Origin: Candidatus Fermentithermobacillaceae bacterium
GTDB lineage: Bacteria > Bacillota > Sulfobacillia > Fermentithermobacillales > Fermentithermobacillaceae
Assembly: GCA_012842105.1 (NCBI GenBank)
Contig: DUTL01000231.1
Span: forward strand, 1-9,444
DNA length: 9,444 nt
Direction of reading: 5' to 3'
The notes under the pieces are model-generated. The model worked only from the letters and a program-made list of their open reading frames with translations, did no database searches and was not told the origin of the DNA. The position numbers were made by a program, and so were the translations under genes. Positions 1 to 7,245 of this stretch are shown one piece after another (the stretch's first letter is position 1; each line of letters opens with the position of its first letter).

Positions 1-566
1 AGACTGGGATGGGTACAAGCTTTCAGTTCCCTCTACACCGGGATCTCCTCTGTAACGAAAATGGCAAAGACATACCACATCCTGAACATTGTCTTTCAGT
101 TCCCTCTACACCGGGATCTCCTCTGTAACGCAATCTTGTGAGCCATACACTATCGCTGTGATGTTCTTTCAGTTCCCTCTACACCGGGATCTCCTCTGTA
201 ACTCGGGCCGACGGCTGTGACCATCTCACCCGAAACCGAGCTTTCAGTTCCCTCTACACCGGGATCTCCTCTGTAACTGGCCGGCATTGAGAGGTGCAAA
301 ATCACCTTAAGCCTTTCAGTTCCCTCTACACCGGGATCTCCTCTGTAACCCAGTCGCTCACGCCTTTGGTTCCACCACCGTTTCGCTTTCAGTTCCCTCT
401 ACACCGGGATCTCCTCTGTAACCAAAAGCCAGAAAAACCTTGTTACGCAAAAAAGGTCTTTCAGTTCCCTCTACACCGGGATCTCCTCTGTAACATATAA
501 AGCGTACAGTCCGTCACGCTTTGAATGTTCTTTCAGTTCCCTCTACACCGGGATCTCCTCTGTAAC
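1..566 (-). CRISPR. CRISPR array, eight identical 37-nt repeats, continuing past the left edge
   Basis: Eight copies of one 37-nt repeat lie at 20-56, 93-129, 166-202, 241-277, 313-349, 386-422, 458-494 and 530-566, with no difference seen between copies. On the plus strand the repeat begins CTTTCAGTTCCC and ends CTCCTCTGTAAC. Seven complete spacers are 36, 36, 38, 35, 36, 35 and 35 nt; bases 1-19 are part of an eighth. On the minus strand the repeat starts GTTAC and ends ACTGAAAG, close to the GTT...ATTGAAAC pattern of many type I-B and III repeats whose last 8 nt form the crRNA 5' handle. This suggests transcription on the minus strand, from the repeat at 530-566 leftward, the same sense as the cas genes. 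Identical repeats give no sign of a degenerate trailer end here. No strong internal palindrome is visible in the repeat. Spacer targets are unknown. Confidence 0.98.
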
Positions 567-859
567 CGACCTCATCTTATCAGCCAAAACCACTCTTGAA
601 CAGGTACTTCGGAACCATGCCCTCACAGCAAATGCGCTTGAATTGTCGAGTGGGCCAAGATCGTCCAGAAACCCCTTCTTCCCTCGAAAAACCAATGTTT
701 GCATTCCCCCTGCTAGAGCCTGCAATCTCCTGAGACGCACCGTTTGGCATGACAATAAATGGATATGGACAACCTGTTATTATGTCTTCCCTCGACACAC
801 CGTTCGTACATCACGCTTTTTGATATCATTCCCTCCGACATATTTGATGACGCACACCT
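567..859 (-). promoter_or_regulatory. Presumed CRISPR leader between cas3 and the first repeat
   Basis: These 293 bases separate the cas3 stop codon from the first repeat in the inferred direction of transcription. That position and the array orientation make them the probable leader, which would carry the array promoter and the signals for inserting new spacers. The region is not especially AT-rich. On the minus strand a TGATAAGAT sequence ends about 10 nt before the repeat and could be an extended -10 element, but no matching -35 was found. The heptamer TTCCCTC (plus strand), also present in every repeat, occurs at 679-685, 787-793 and 829-835. Two of these sit in an 11-nt direct repeat, TCTTCCCTCGA, at 677-687 and 785-795. 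Short open frames exist here but have no ribosome-binding site or family resemblance. Confidence 0.55.
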
Positions 860-3247
860 TTATCGTCCCAGATCCAATCCATATTCCTCGCTGTAGGGGA
901 GCTGAACAATAGGCAGTCTGCCGGATGCATCTCGAATCTTCTGGTTCTGGTTTCTATCAACCAAGCCTCTTCTTTGAATAGCCAGGTACTGCTTCCATGA
1001 TATTGGAACACTAAGTGCACATGCTTCTAAAGGCCTACCTGAATCGTATAGGCCGTGATACTCCTGTGCAAGGCCCTCCGGTACAACCTCCAGTCCGTCA
1101 AACGCCTGGTAAAATAATTGCTGTAATGTGCTATCAGAATTGAAAGGCCTAAGGGTGCCTATGCACCACCTCTGAAACATCTCATACGCGTTGTCAAAGT
1201 CCGCCTCCCACTTGGAGGCAACCTCCCCTGTGTAAACCTTATCCAGCCATACAGACACTTGATCTTCTCGGATCGTAAGAGAGGAGTTTTCTCTTACGAT
1301 TCCCAAAGATGCCTGCACCAGATCTTTGCTGTATACTCCCTGGCCATCATCAGGAAGGGTAAACACTTTGACTGTGGCCATATCAAGCCTGCGCTGTCTG
1401 TTGACTCGTCCAAACCGCTGGATAAGAGCCTCAAGGGGTGCGGGGTCTGTGTAGCATTTGTCTAGGTCAATATCCAGGCTCACTTCTACCACCTGAGTCG
1501 CAACCAACACCACGGGCTGGCGTCTCCCGGCACCGCGTCCCAGTAAATCCTGAATTCGGCGCTCTTTGGCCAGCCTGTCTCGCCCTGCAAACCGCCCATG
1601 TAGCAAAACAATCTCAACATTCTTCCCTTGGAGCACCTTGGATACATATCTGTAGGCGGCCTGAGCCCTGGATACAGTATTACAGCAAACAAGCACATTA
1701 GTACCATCCGCAGCTTTCCGGCATATCTCGTTTAGCCACACCTCTTCCAGCATGTCTCCTTCTACACACTCCAAACGATGTCTGACGAAACGCTCAAACG
1801 TCTTGGAGTCAGCCCGGACAAGGCTGGCTTCACCTAAGGTGTGCTCAAGCCTCCTTAGCAGTATTCCAGGCAAGGTCGCAGTCATTACAAACACCCTGCA
1901 GCCCAAAGCCTCTCTAAGATACTTAACCGTACACAATATTTGGGCTAACCGTTGTGGCTCATATGCATGGATTTCATCGAGAATAACAGCCGATCCAACA
2001 AAATCCGAAAGCAAAAGCTCATAACCCTTCAACCTATAGGGTGCCTTGAGCATTTGATACGGGCTCATCACTTTGACCGGTTGGCAGTGGAGACGGGTCA
2101 ATTGTGACTGGATACGTGCATCTCGAACTGCTATGGATGGATCATCGCCGTCTTCCAAATTGTGACGGTATAGTGCTAGCATACTTCGGCTGTGCTCCAA
2201 TCCTATTTGCCCTCGAAAGATTTTCTCTAACCGGATATACATGGCATTCATACTAGCTTGATATGGAAGCATGTACATAATCCTGGAAACTGGGTAACCC
2301 CTGTCCGTTTGAGAACAAGCCCACATAAGGGCAGCCTCTGTCTTGCCGCTACCTGTAGGGGCTACCAATATACCTGAATCAATCTTAGAAGAACCTGTTT
2401 GATGTGAGTAAGGTGATCCAAAAACCTTAGGGCCTAATGATTTCTCAAGGCGGCCAAGTGAAATATCGTCAATGCACGTTTCCTGATCCACATGAGCAGA
2501 AGCCGTATAATCACACCAGTTCACAAGCCCCTTTAAGATCAAAACCCCAAGAGAGTGAGATCCGTAGGTCCCATGTTTCTGCCTTCTTGACCACAGCCTC
2601 AAGCGCCTTAAGTAACGGAGGATTAGATCATGGGACTGCTCCTTGATAATCCTCAATGCTTGCTCCTGGCCCGGTAAATCGACCAATCGAATACCGGTGC
2701 TGCCCGAGAAACCTACCTGCTTAACAGTATCTTCCTGATACTCGTTGATCCAACGATACAGGTTCAAAATGACTTCTTCGTCTGGTATACCCATGGAGCC
2801 AAATACATCGCCGGCTGTCTCATACGTAGCTGGGGGCCGGTACCATTGGTGAATCTGGTCTTCATCCTTGTGATGATATGCAATCCCGGCAGCTACCAGG
2901 GTAAGTTCTTCCGGAGTAAGACAAGGCTCAAGCCAACTGAGAAACACCAACGACACAATCTCATGCCGGTGAGGCCACCTGCCTGCTCCTCGAAGTTGAT
3001 CCTGAAAACCCGGAGATGCTTTCCCAAAATCGTGCAGCCAGCACGTCCAGAAAAGGCAGTGCCAAAAGCCCTCAATATTGGTTGACCGGGGAAGATCCTT
3101 TCTCAGCCTATACGCCTGCCCTACCATGCGCAAGACAGAGAATGTATGCTCAGCAAGGCTCTCCCCCGCCAAATCGCCGCCTGAGGAACCTTTCGCCCAT
3201 ATATCGTCAAGCCATGAAGGCCATAAACTCATTGTTGTCATCATCAC
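860..3247 (-). CDS. cas3: CRISPR-associated nuclease-helicase Cas3 (HD domain plus DExH helicase)
   Basis: Cas3 is recruited by Cascade to an R-loop, nicks the displaced strand with its HD nuclease and degrades DNA while its superfamily 2 helicase moves along it. The 795-residue product has both parts in the usual order. HD residues are visible at H34 (in SLAEHTF), H72-D73 (LHDFGKA), the H125-H126 pair (YHHKDED) and probably D246. The helicase shows Walker A APTGSGKT at about 296-303, DEIH at 424-427, TAT at 456-458, and QRFGRVNR at 610-617. All look intact, and the length suits a single-chain Cas3. It is last in the operon and overlaps the end of cas5. The start is uncertain: a GTG at 3247 and ATGs at 3244, 3241 and 3232 are all in frame before the first motif, and no Shine-Dalgarno sequence decides. 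Translation may be coupled to cas5. The HD domain begins soon after any of these starts. Confidence 0.96.
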   Translation of the reverse strand: MMMTTMSLWPSWLDDIWAKGSSGGDLAGESLAEHTFSVLRMVGQAYRLRKDLPRSTNIEGFWHCLFWTCWLHDFGKASPGFQDQLRGAGRWPHRHEIVSLVFLSWLEPCLTPEELTLVAAGIAYHHKDEDQIHQWYRPPATYETAGDVFGSMGIPDEEVILNLYRWINEYQEDTVKQVGFSGSTGIRLVDLPGQEQALRIIKEQSHDLILRYLRRLRLWSRRQKHGTYGSHSLGVLILKGLVNWCDYTASAHVDQETCIDDISLGRLEKSLGPKVFGSPYSHQTGSSKIDSGILVAPTGSGKTEAALMWACSQTDRGYPVSRIMYMLPYQASMNAMYIRLEKIFRGQIGLEHSRSMLALYRHNLEDGDDPSIAVRDARIQSQLTRLHCQPVKVMSPYQMLKAPYRLKGYELLLSDFVGSAVILDEIHAYEPQRLAQILCTVKYLREALGCRVFVMTATLPGILLRRLEHTLGEASLVRADSKTFERFVRHRLECVEGDMLEEVWLNEICRKAADGTNVLVCCNTVSRAQAAYRYVSKVLQGKNVEIVLLHGRFAGRDRLAKERRIQDLLGRGAGRRQPVVLVATQVVEVSLDIDLDKCYTDPAPLEALIQRFGRVNRQRRLDMATVKVFTLPDDGQGVYSKDLVQASLGIVRENSSLTIREDQVSVWLDKVYTGEVASKWEADFDNAYEMFQRWCIGTLRPFNSDSTLQQLFYQAFDGLEVVPEGLAQEYHGLYDSGRPLEACALSVPISWKQYLAIQRRGLVDRNQNQKIRDASGRLPIVQLPYSEEYGLDLGR

Positions 3248-3956
3248 CTACGAAACTATGAAAGCATAGCCCAAGTCTCGATCCGTTTACCTCCTCAGCA
3301 AGAGGGTCAACCACAAACTTGTGTTTGCCGCCTGCAATCCTCATAATGTCTTCTGAAAACACTCTTCTACGCAAGACGTAGTACCTTTCAAAAGTAGGAG
3401 CACGCCCTCTGGTATAATCCAGAAACTTGGGCATAAGCACAGCATAACCCGATCCGGCCCGTAACCCAAAATCGAACGGAGCCAGGGTGTTTTCGAAATA
3501 GGCCTTGTCACTTGTTTGCAGCTCAACTACCCGGATATCGGTATAGCTGAACAGATCCTGAGAGCGTCCCAGTACTACCGGGTACACAGGGGAGTGAAAT
3601 GACTGGTACCATTCCGGCTTGTTTATGTATAGAACCAGCGTCGGATTGAACAGAATTTCCCTCTTGAATGGATTGACGCTACCTTGAAGTACCTTGGCAA
3701 TACGCGTGCCTTCCAGCCTTCCGCTTGATTTGCTCACCAAGTGCAAATGCTCAACATCATGGAACTTGGCTTGGAACTTGAACAAATAGGCAAACCGGAC
3801 GCCTTCCGGAGCCATCCACTTCCCCAGTGCGCTGCATATGTGGCCGTAGATGGTTGAAGGCGGCGGCATTTCAAATGTTGGATGTACCCCGTGGATAAAA
3901 TGCGGGTATCGAAAAGACGTTGTAACGCCTTGCGCAACTATCCTCAGAACCTTCAT
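3207..3956 (-). CDS. cas5: Type I-B CRISPR-associated protein Cas5
   Basis: Cas5 caps the 5' handle of the crRNA in Cascade and contacts the large subunit. The 249-residue product opens with a RAMP-type beta strand (MKVLRIVAQG). It then carries the family motif PPPSTIYGHICSALG at about 31-45 and the conserved LGRSQDL at about 129-135. The length is typical of the Cas5t/Cas5 group found with Cst1 and Cst2. The start is the ATG at 3954-3956, 9 bases after the cas7 stop. Its likely ribosome-binding site, AAGGTGA, overlaps that stop codon. The 3' end overlaps the start of cas3 by 26-41 nt depending on the cas3 start. Its place between cas7 and cas3 matches type I-B operons. In some systems Cas5 also processes crRNA, but nothing here shows that activity. 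Confidence 0.93.
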   Translation of the reverse strand: MKVLRIVAQGVTTSFRYPHFIHGVHPTFEMPPPSTIYGHICSALGKWMAPEGVRFAYLFKFQAKFHDVEHLHLVSKSSGRLEGTRIAKVLQGSVNPFKREILFNPTLVLYINKPEWYQSFHSPVYPVVLGRSQDLFSYTDIRVVELQTSDKAYFENTLAPFDFGLRAGSGYAVLMPKFLDYTRGRAPTFERYYVLRRRVFSEDIMRIAGGKHKFVVDPLAEEVNGSRLGLCFHSFVGDDDNNEFMAFMA

Positions 3957-3965
3957 TTTATCACC

Positions 3966-5033
3966 TTATTCCAGCCAGGCCGGGTTTTCTCTAAGCGCAT
4001 CAATAAGCATGCCAAACGACTCCCTGGGGTGGCCAAGCATCATTCTTCCATTAGCACAAGATGAAGCGAACGCCACCAGTTTCTCGCGTTCACCATCCAT
4101 GTATCCCTGAGCCCACCCTATGAACACAGGCGACAATATATCATCTGAGTAAACCTCAAGCACCTCTTCAAAAGCTTCCTGGTTGAAGCGAGGCAATCCC
4201 TTGCTGTCTGCACCGATAACATACGAGAATATGTTGTTTCCGCCTTTTGTGACGCACGTCATTACAACCGGAGGGCTCACATCAGTGTAGTGAATCGCTT
4301 GTTTTGCACCACCGTCGAGCACAGCCAGGCCTTGGAAAAGAGCGCATATCCTCTCGAGCCTCTCTTCGCCGCTCAACCTGTATGACTTCTCAGCCTCGTT
4401 GTGGAGCAGGCCCTTGTCCTCGGCCATTTCCCTTCTGGTTTCATCGAGGTTTAAAAACCCTGTCTTCTTCCTGTACCAAAAGGTTCCTGAGCTCTTTAGG
4501 TCCAATGACATAAGCCCCTTTAGAGTAGTTCGGTAAAACTGATGCTCGTGAGGCACAGGGTCTCCTTCATGCCTGGCCATAACCCCAAAATCGCTGGTAA
4601 CTCTCACAGGGGCAATTGATACTAGCGTGCCCATCCTGAAGGGTGCAGTTCTCGTTATGGTATCAACAGTCTGTGTTTCGCTTTCTCTTGGGCCTTCTTC
4701 CTCCCTTTGCTTCCGCGCAGATTCCCGTTTGGATGGGGCTCGCATATAGCCGAACAGATCATCATCCCACCAGAGAATGGGGTTTGCGTCAGTATAGGCT
4801 ACTTTCTGTTCCCGGAAGATTGGCGCGGCTTTCCAACCAAGAGAGCCCTTTTCTAAGGTAGTTCTAAACCAATACTTAAAAGCCTGAGCTGATACATAAG
4901 GGTAGAAACCTTCCCTCGTACTTATTCCTTTTACGCCTACACTATTGTCAAATCGCTCACCGGGGATAGCACCTAGGTTGTTAAGAGCAGATGCAGGCGC
5001 ATCAATGAGAAGCATTCCGGTTACAAACGCCAT
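3966..5033 (-). CDS. cas7: Type I-B CRISPR-associated protein Cas7 (Cst2/DevR family)
   Basis: Cas7 forms the multi-copy backbone of Cascade that holds the spacer part of the crRNA. The 355-residue product begins MAFVTGMLLIDAPASALNN, characteristic of the Cst2/DevR family. It also shows WWDDDLFGYMRAP at about 88-100 and TAPFRMGTLVSIAPV at about 129-143. Residues about 101-124 are a highly charged stretch rich in R, K and E, probably a flexible loop. Another conserved stretch is HYTDVSPP near 248-255. The frame also has a GTG at 5042 overlapping the cas8 stop as GTGA. However, the AAGGAGG at 5044-5050 ends only 1 nt before that GTG and 10 nt before the ATG at 5033, so the ATG is preferred. The family N-terminus agrees. 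cas8 ends 5 bases upstream of this start. Confidence 0.95.
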   Translation of the reverse strand: MAFVTGMLLIDAPASALNNLGAIPGERFDNSVGVKGISTREGFYPYVSAQAFKYWFRTTLEKGSLGWKAAPIFREQKVAYTDANPILWWDDDLFGYMRAPSKRESARKQREEEGPRESETQTVDTITRTAPFRMGTLVSIAPVRVTSDFGVMARHEGDPVPHEHQFYRTTLKGLMSLDLKSSGTFWYRKKTGFLNLDETRREMAEDKGLLHNEAEKSYRLSGEERLERICALFQGLAVLDGGAKQAIHYTDVSPPVVMTCVTKGGNNIFSYVIGADSKGLPRFNQEAFEEVLEVYSDDILSPVFIGWAQGYMDGEREKLVAFASSCANGRMMLGHPRESFGMLIDALRENPAWLE

Positions 5034-5038
5034 ATGTT

Positions 5039-6517
5039 TCACTCCTCCTTTGCAGCTTCAGAATCGGGCAATATGTCCTTGTTAGTTCCTAACCATCCGT
5101 TCTTATGAAGTTGCTCAATCATGCGGATCAAAACCAAGTCACGGGAAAATCTCCAATCTGCACGCGCTATGTCGTACCCTTCCTCAAATACCGTAATATA
5201 TGGATCAAGGGTAATAAGTGGGGGGTTCCCGTTTCTGACGTGACGCAAATTGGCCTTTATCAGTGCGTTTCGGAAGTGGGCATAGTTCATCACACTGAAA
5301 AACGCAGTGAAGAATGCCCTGTCGTTTTCTCCGGCTACGTATTCGGCAAGATTGTCGCCGAGTTTGCGGATTTCTTCTACTCGCTCCTTATCCATAAGCA
5401 TCACCCTTTCCAGGAATAATTGTGTGAGTTTCCATGAAACCAGGCCAGACTCGGTGCTAAGAGAGTAGTACTTCCTGGGGTCAGCATCGTAAGCTCTCCG
5501 CCTGGGAATTCGCAAAAAGTACCGCCTCACAAATTGAGGCGCATTATCCGGTAACGAAAACAAGTCTTCGTAAAGGTAATTCATCTTAGGCCTATCAACA
5601 CGTGCCCTGCGCCGCCTCGATGTCTCTTCCAGCCGCCACGCACGCTCACTTAGCGCTCTAAATTCGTCACGGTACTGAGGACGTGTTGAAACTGTTATTG
5701 CAAACGATGTTATCTCCATAGGCAGATGGTAGATCTCCAAAGGAGGGTTTCGACGATCCAACGGATTTGATTGGCCGTGGTTTGTTAGATGGTAGGCTGT
5801 AATTGACGGCGAAATGCCTTCCACGTCCTGCTCCTGGGACTTCAGTTCCTCGTATTTCAGCAATATGTCGATTAGCAGGGTTTTCGGTGTCATGCTTGCA
5901 TCTCTCAATTGCTTCAAACCGGCAGCCTTGGCCAAATTGTGACTCTGCAAGTTATACTCAAGAAACTTCCTGGCAAATTCCAAAGTGATAGCATCCCTGT
6001 CAGAATGAACCCCTAAGACTTTGCCCCCGCTCTTTGCGCAACCCAAAGGAAACGCTTGAATGCACAAAATAGCCTTGCCTGAAACAGGGAGGCCAACATC
6101 GCCTGACGGGTAGAAGTTGATAAGGCCCTCACCGGTCATCAGCGGAATATGTTGGCGAAATGCACGCCCGGGGGCAGTGTTTTTGGAGAACGCATTATCG
6201 CTTGCAGTTTCGCCTGTGAAAACGCATAGTTCTTCGGCGTTTCGTCTAGGTTCAGCATAAGCCCTGGTAATGCGTTGTCCATATGCTAACCTTTCTTGAG
6301 GATCTCTTCGGTAGGCAGTCTGAAAGAACCATGCGTTGTTCGTAAATACTGCTGTGAAGAAGGTTCTGAAAGGATCCTCAACATATTCCCGTTCGATGAA
6401 ATCTGCCATACGGCTAAGGTCTTCATGGGTAAGTTCAGACGGATCTCGCTTACCGGAAAACGCAGTTACCGTAGCAACTCCAACATCGTATATGGGATGA
6501 CCTGTAAACTTAAGCAT
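5039..6517 (-). CDS. cas8b1: Type I-B Cascade large subunit Cas8b1/Cst1
   Basis: Cas8 is the large Cascade subunit, which in type I systems recognises the PAM and helps recruit Cas3. The 492-residue product begins MLKFTGHPIYDVGVATVTAFSGK, the usual opening of the Cst1 (TIGR01908) family. It continues with the recognisable segments RQHIPLMTGEGLINFYP (about 121-137) and GLPVSGKAILCIQAFPLG (about 142-159). The family is named for two CXXC zinc knuckles. Here the first reads CVFT (C98) and the second SGKA (146-149), so three of the four cysteines are missing. The first gene of the operon, it is followed by cas7, cas5 and cas3. A GTG at 6523 is in frame but lies inside the Shine-Dalgarno sequence GGAGGAGGT at 6522-6530. 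That sequence is correctly spaced for the ATG at 6517, which is the chosen start. Recognition comes from recall of the family, not a search. Confidence 0.9.
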   Translation of the reverse strand: MLKFTGHPIYDVGVATVTAFSGKRDPSELTHEDLSRMADFIEREYVEDPFRTFFTAVFTNNAWFFQTAYRRDPQERLAYGQRITRAYAEPRRNAEELCVFTGETASDNAFSKNTAPGRAFRQHIPLMTGEGLINFYPSGDVGLPVSGKAILCIQAFPLGCAKSGGKVLGVHSDRDAITLEFARKFLEYNLQSHNLAKAAGLKQLRDASMTPKTLLIDILLKYEELKSQEQDVEGISPSITAYHLTNHGQSNPLDRRNPPLEIYHLPMEITSFAITVSTRPQYRDEFRALSERAWRLEETSRRRRARVDRPKMNYLYEDLFSLPDNAPQFVRRYFLRIPRRRAYDADPRKYYSLSTESGLVSWKLTQLFLERVMLMDKERVEEIRKLGDNLAEYVAGENDRAFFTAFFSVMNYAHFRNALIKANLRHVRNGNPPLITLDPYITVFEEGYDIARADWRFSRDLVLIRMIEQLHKNGWLGTNKDILPDSEAAKEE

Positions 6518-6521
6518 TTGC

Positions 6522-6530
6522 ACCTCCTCC
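6522..6530 (-). promoter_or_regulatory. Strong ribosome-binding site of cas8
   Basis: On the minus strand this reads GGAGGAGGT, a near-perfect anti-Shine-Dalgarno match. It ends 4 bases before the ATG at 6517, about 5 from the last GG. It contains the in-frame GTG at 6523, so that codon cannot be the normal start. This is the first cistron of the I-B operon, so the site probably sets its translation level. Confidence 0.8.
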
Positions 6531-7176
6531 AGTATTGTTCGATTTTTGGTTGCTCGCTTTGCTCAAAAGGCCCAAATCCTCCTGAAGAAACCAAATGTCT
6601 GGATGGTTATCTACTCTTATTGCACTGTGTATCCTGTTCCGCCGATATCAAGTGCGCTGGCTAGTATTCGAGTCTTGCAATAATGTTTGGTTAAACGTGG
6701 TGAGTTAGGTATTTGGAAGATAGCTGAGATTAATCTGTTCGAATTTGGGCCTGCCGGCACTACGTAGATATTTGACTCGATGGTAGTAAAATCCTTCTGG
6801 CGGTTGGCTCATTCAGTAGCACTAAGTATAGGGCATGCCAAAGCCGCCGGTCACGAATTTATCTGTGTTTGCTTTCATACATCACCTCAAAGCTGAAAAT
6901 ACCATATACTTACGAACCATTGCACTTAGATTATCAAATGTATACCGGCACACAGTGTCGGGGCGGGAGTCTTCGCAGGCTCTGCAGATTCACATAGTAA
7001 AATAGTCTGCCGAGTTACCGGTGCTTTTAAGGTATTGTGGGTGTTCTTCCGCTGCAATCAGTGTCTGTGCATACTGCAATGAACTCTATCCAGCAAACTC
7101 ACTCCACTTACAATCGGGTTTTTGAAAAACAATTTCTGAGACGTGTCGAATGTTTCTATCTTCTATCTTCGATTAA
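6531..7176. other. Intergenic region between the III-D-like and I-B operons, no convincing gene
   Basis: This stretch lies between the end of the type III operon and the cas8 ribosome-binding site. The I-B operon promoter should be here, but no good -35/-10 pair was found on the minus strand. Two short minus-strand ORFs share one frame: 6822-6878 (18 codons, with GAGGTGAT at 6881-6888 as a plausible ribosome-binding site) and 6705-6812 (35 codons, no such site). Upstream in the same frame are further short open stretches broken by stops. None was recognised. No CRISPR repeat copy, tRNA or transposase was seen. Confidence 0.5.
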
Positions 7177-7202
7177 GCGAGACAACCGAAGGGCTGTCTC
7201 GC
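7177..7202 (-). terminator. Hairpin after the type III operon, candidate terminator
   Basis: On the minus strand GCGAGACAGCC pairs with GGTTGTCTCGC around a 4-nt loop, CTTC. This gives an 11-bp stem with one G-T wobble. It lies 44 nt past the stop codon of the RAMP gene, where a terminator is expected. The following bases, TTAATCGAAG, are only weakly T-rich, so it may be an inefficient intrinsic terminator or an RNA 3'-end stabiliser. On the plus strand no T-run follows either. Confidence 0.5.
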
Positions 7203-7245
7203 CAATCACCCAGCCGGATCTTACTGGTCCCCCGAGTTCATGATG

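Noticed and set aside
294..500. Plus-strand open frame of 68 codons across the array
   Set aside because: It is a translation of the CRISPR repeats and spacers; the same peptide recurs with each repeat.
20..566. Array transcription on the plus strand
   Set aside because: In that sense the repeat would end GTAAC, unlike known crRNA handles, whereas the minus-strand end ACTGAAAG fits. A plus-strand leader would lie outside the window, so this cannot be fully excluded.
543..798. Two minus-strand open frames of about 70 codons in the leader region, one running into the first repeat
   Set aside because: They overlap each other in different frames, have no ribosome-binding site and resemble no family I know.
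6518..7245. A second CRISPR array or repeat copy between the operons
   Set aside because: No copy or clear fragment of the repeat and no other spaced direct repeat was found there. The 7-nt tandem at 7154-7167 is too short to matter.
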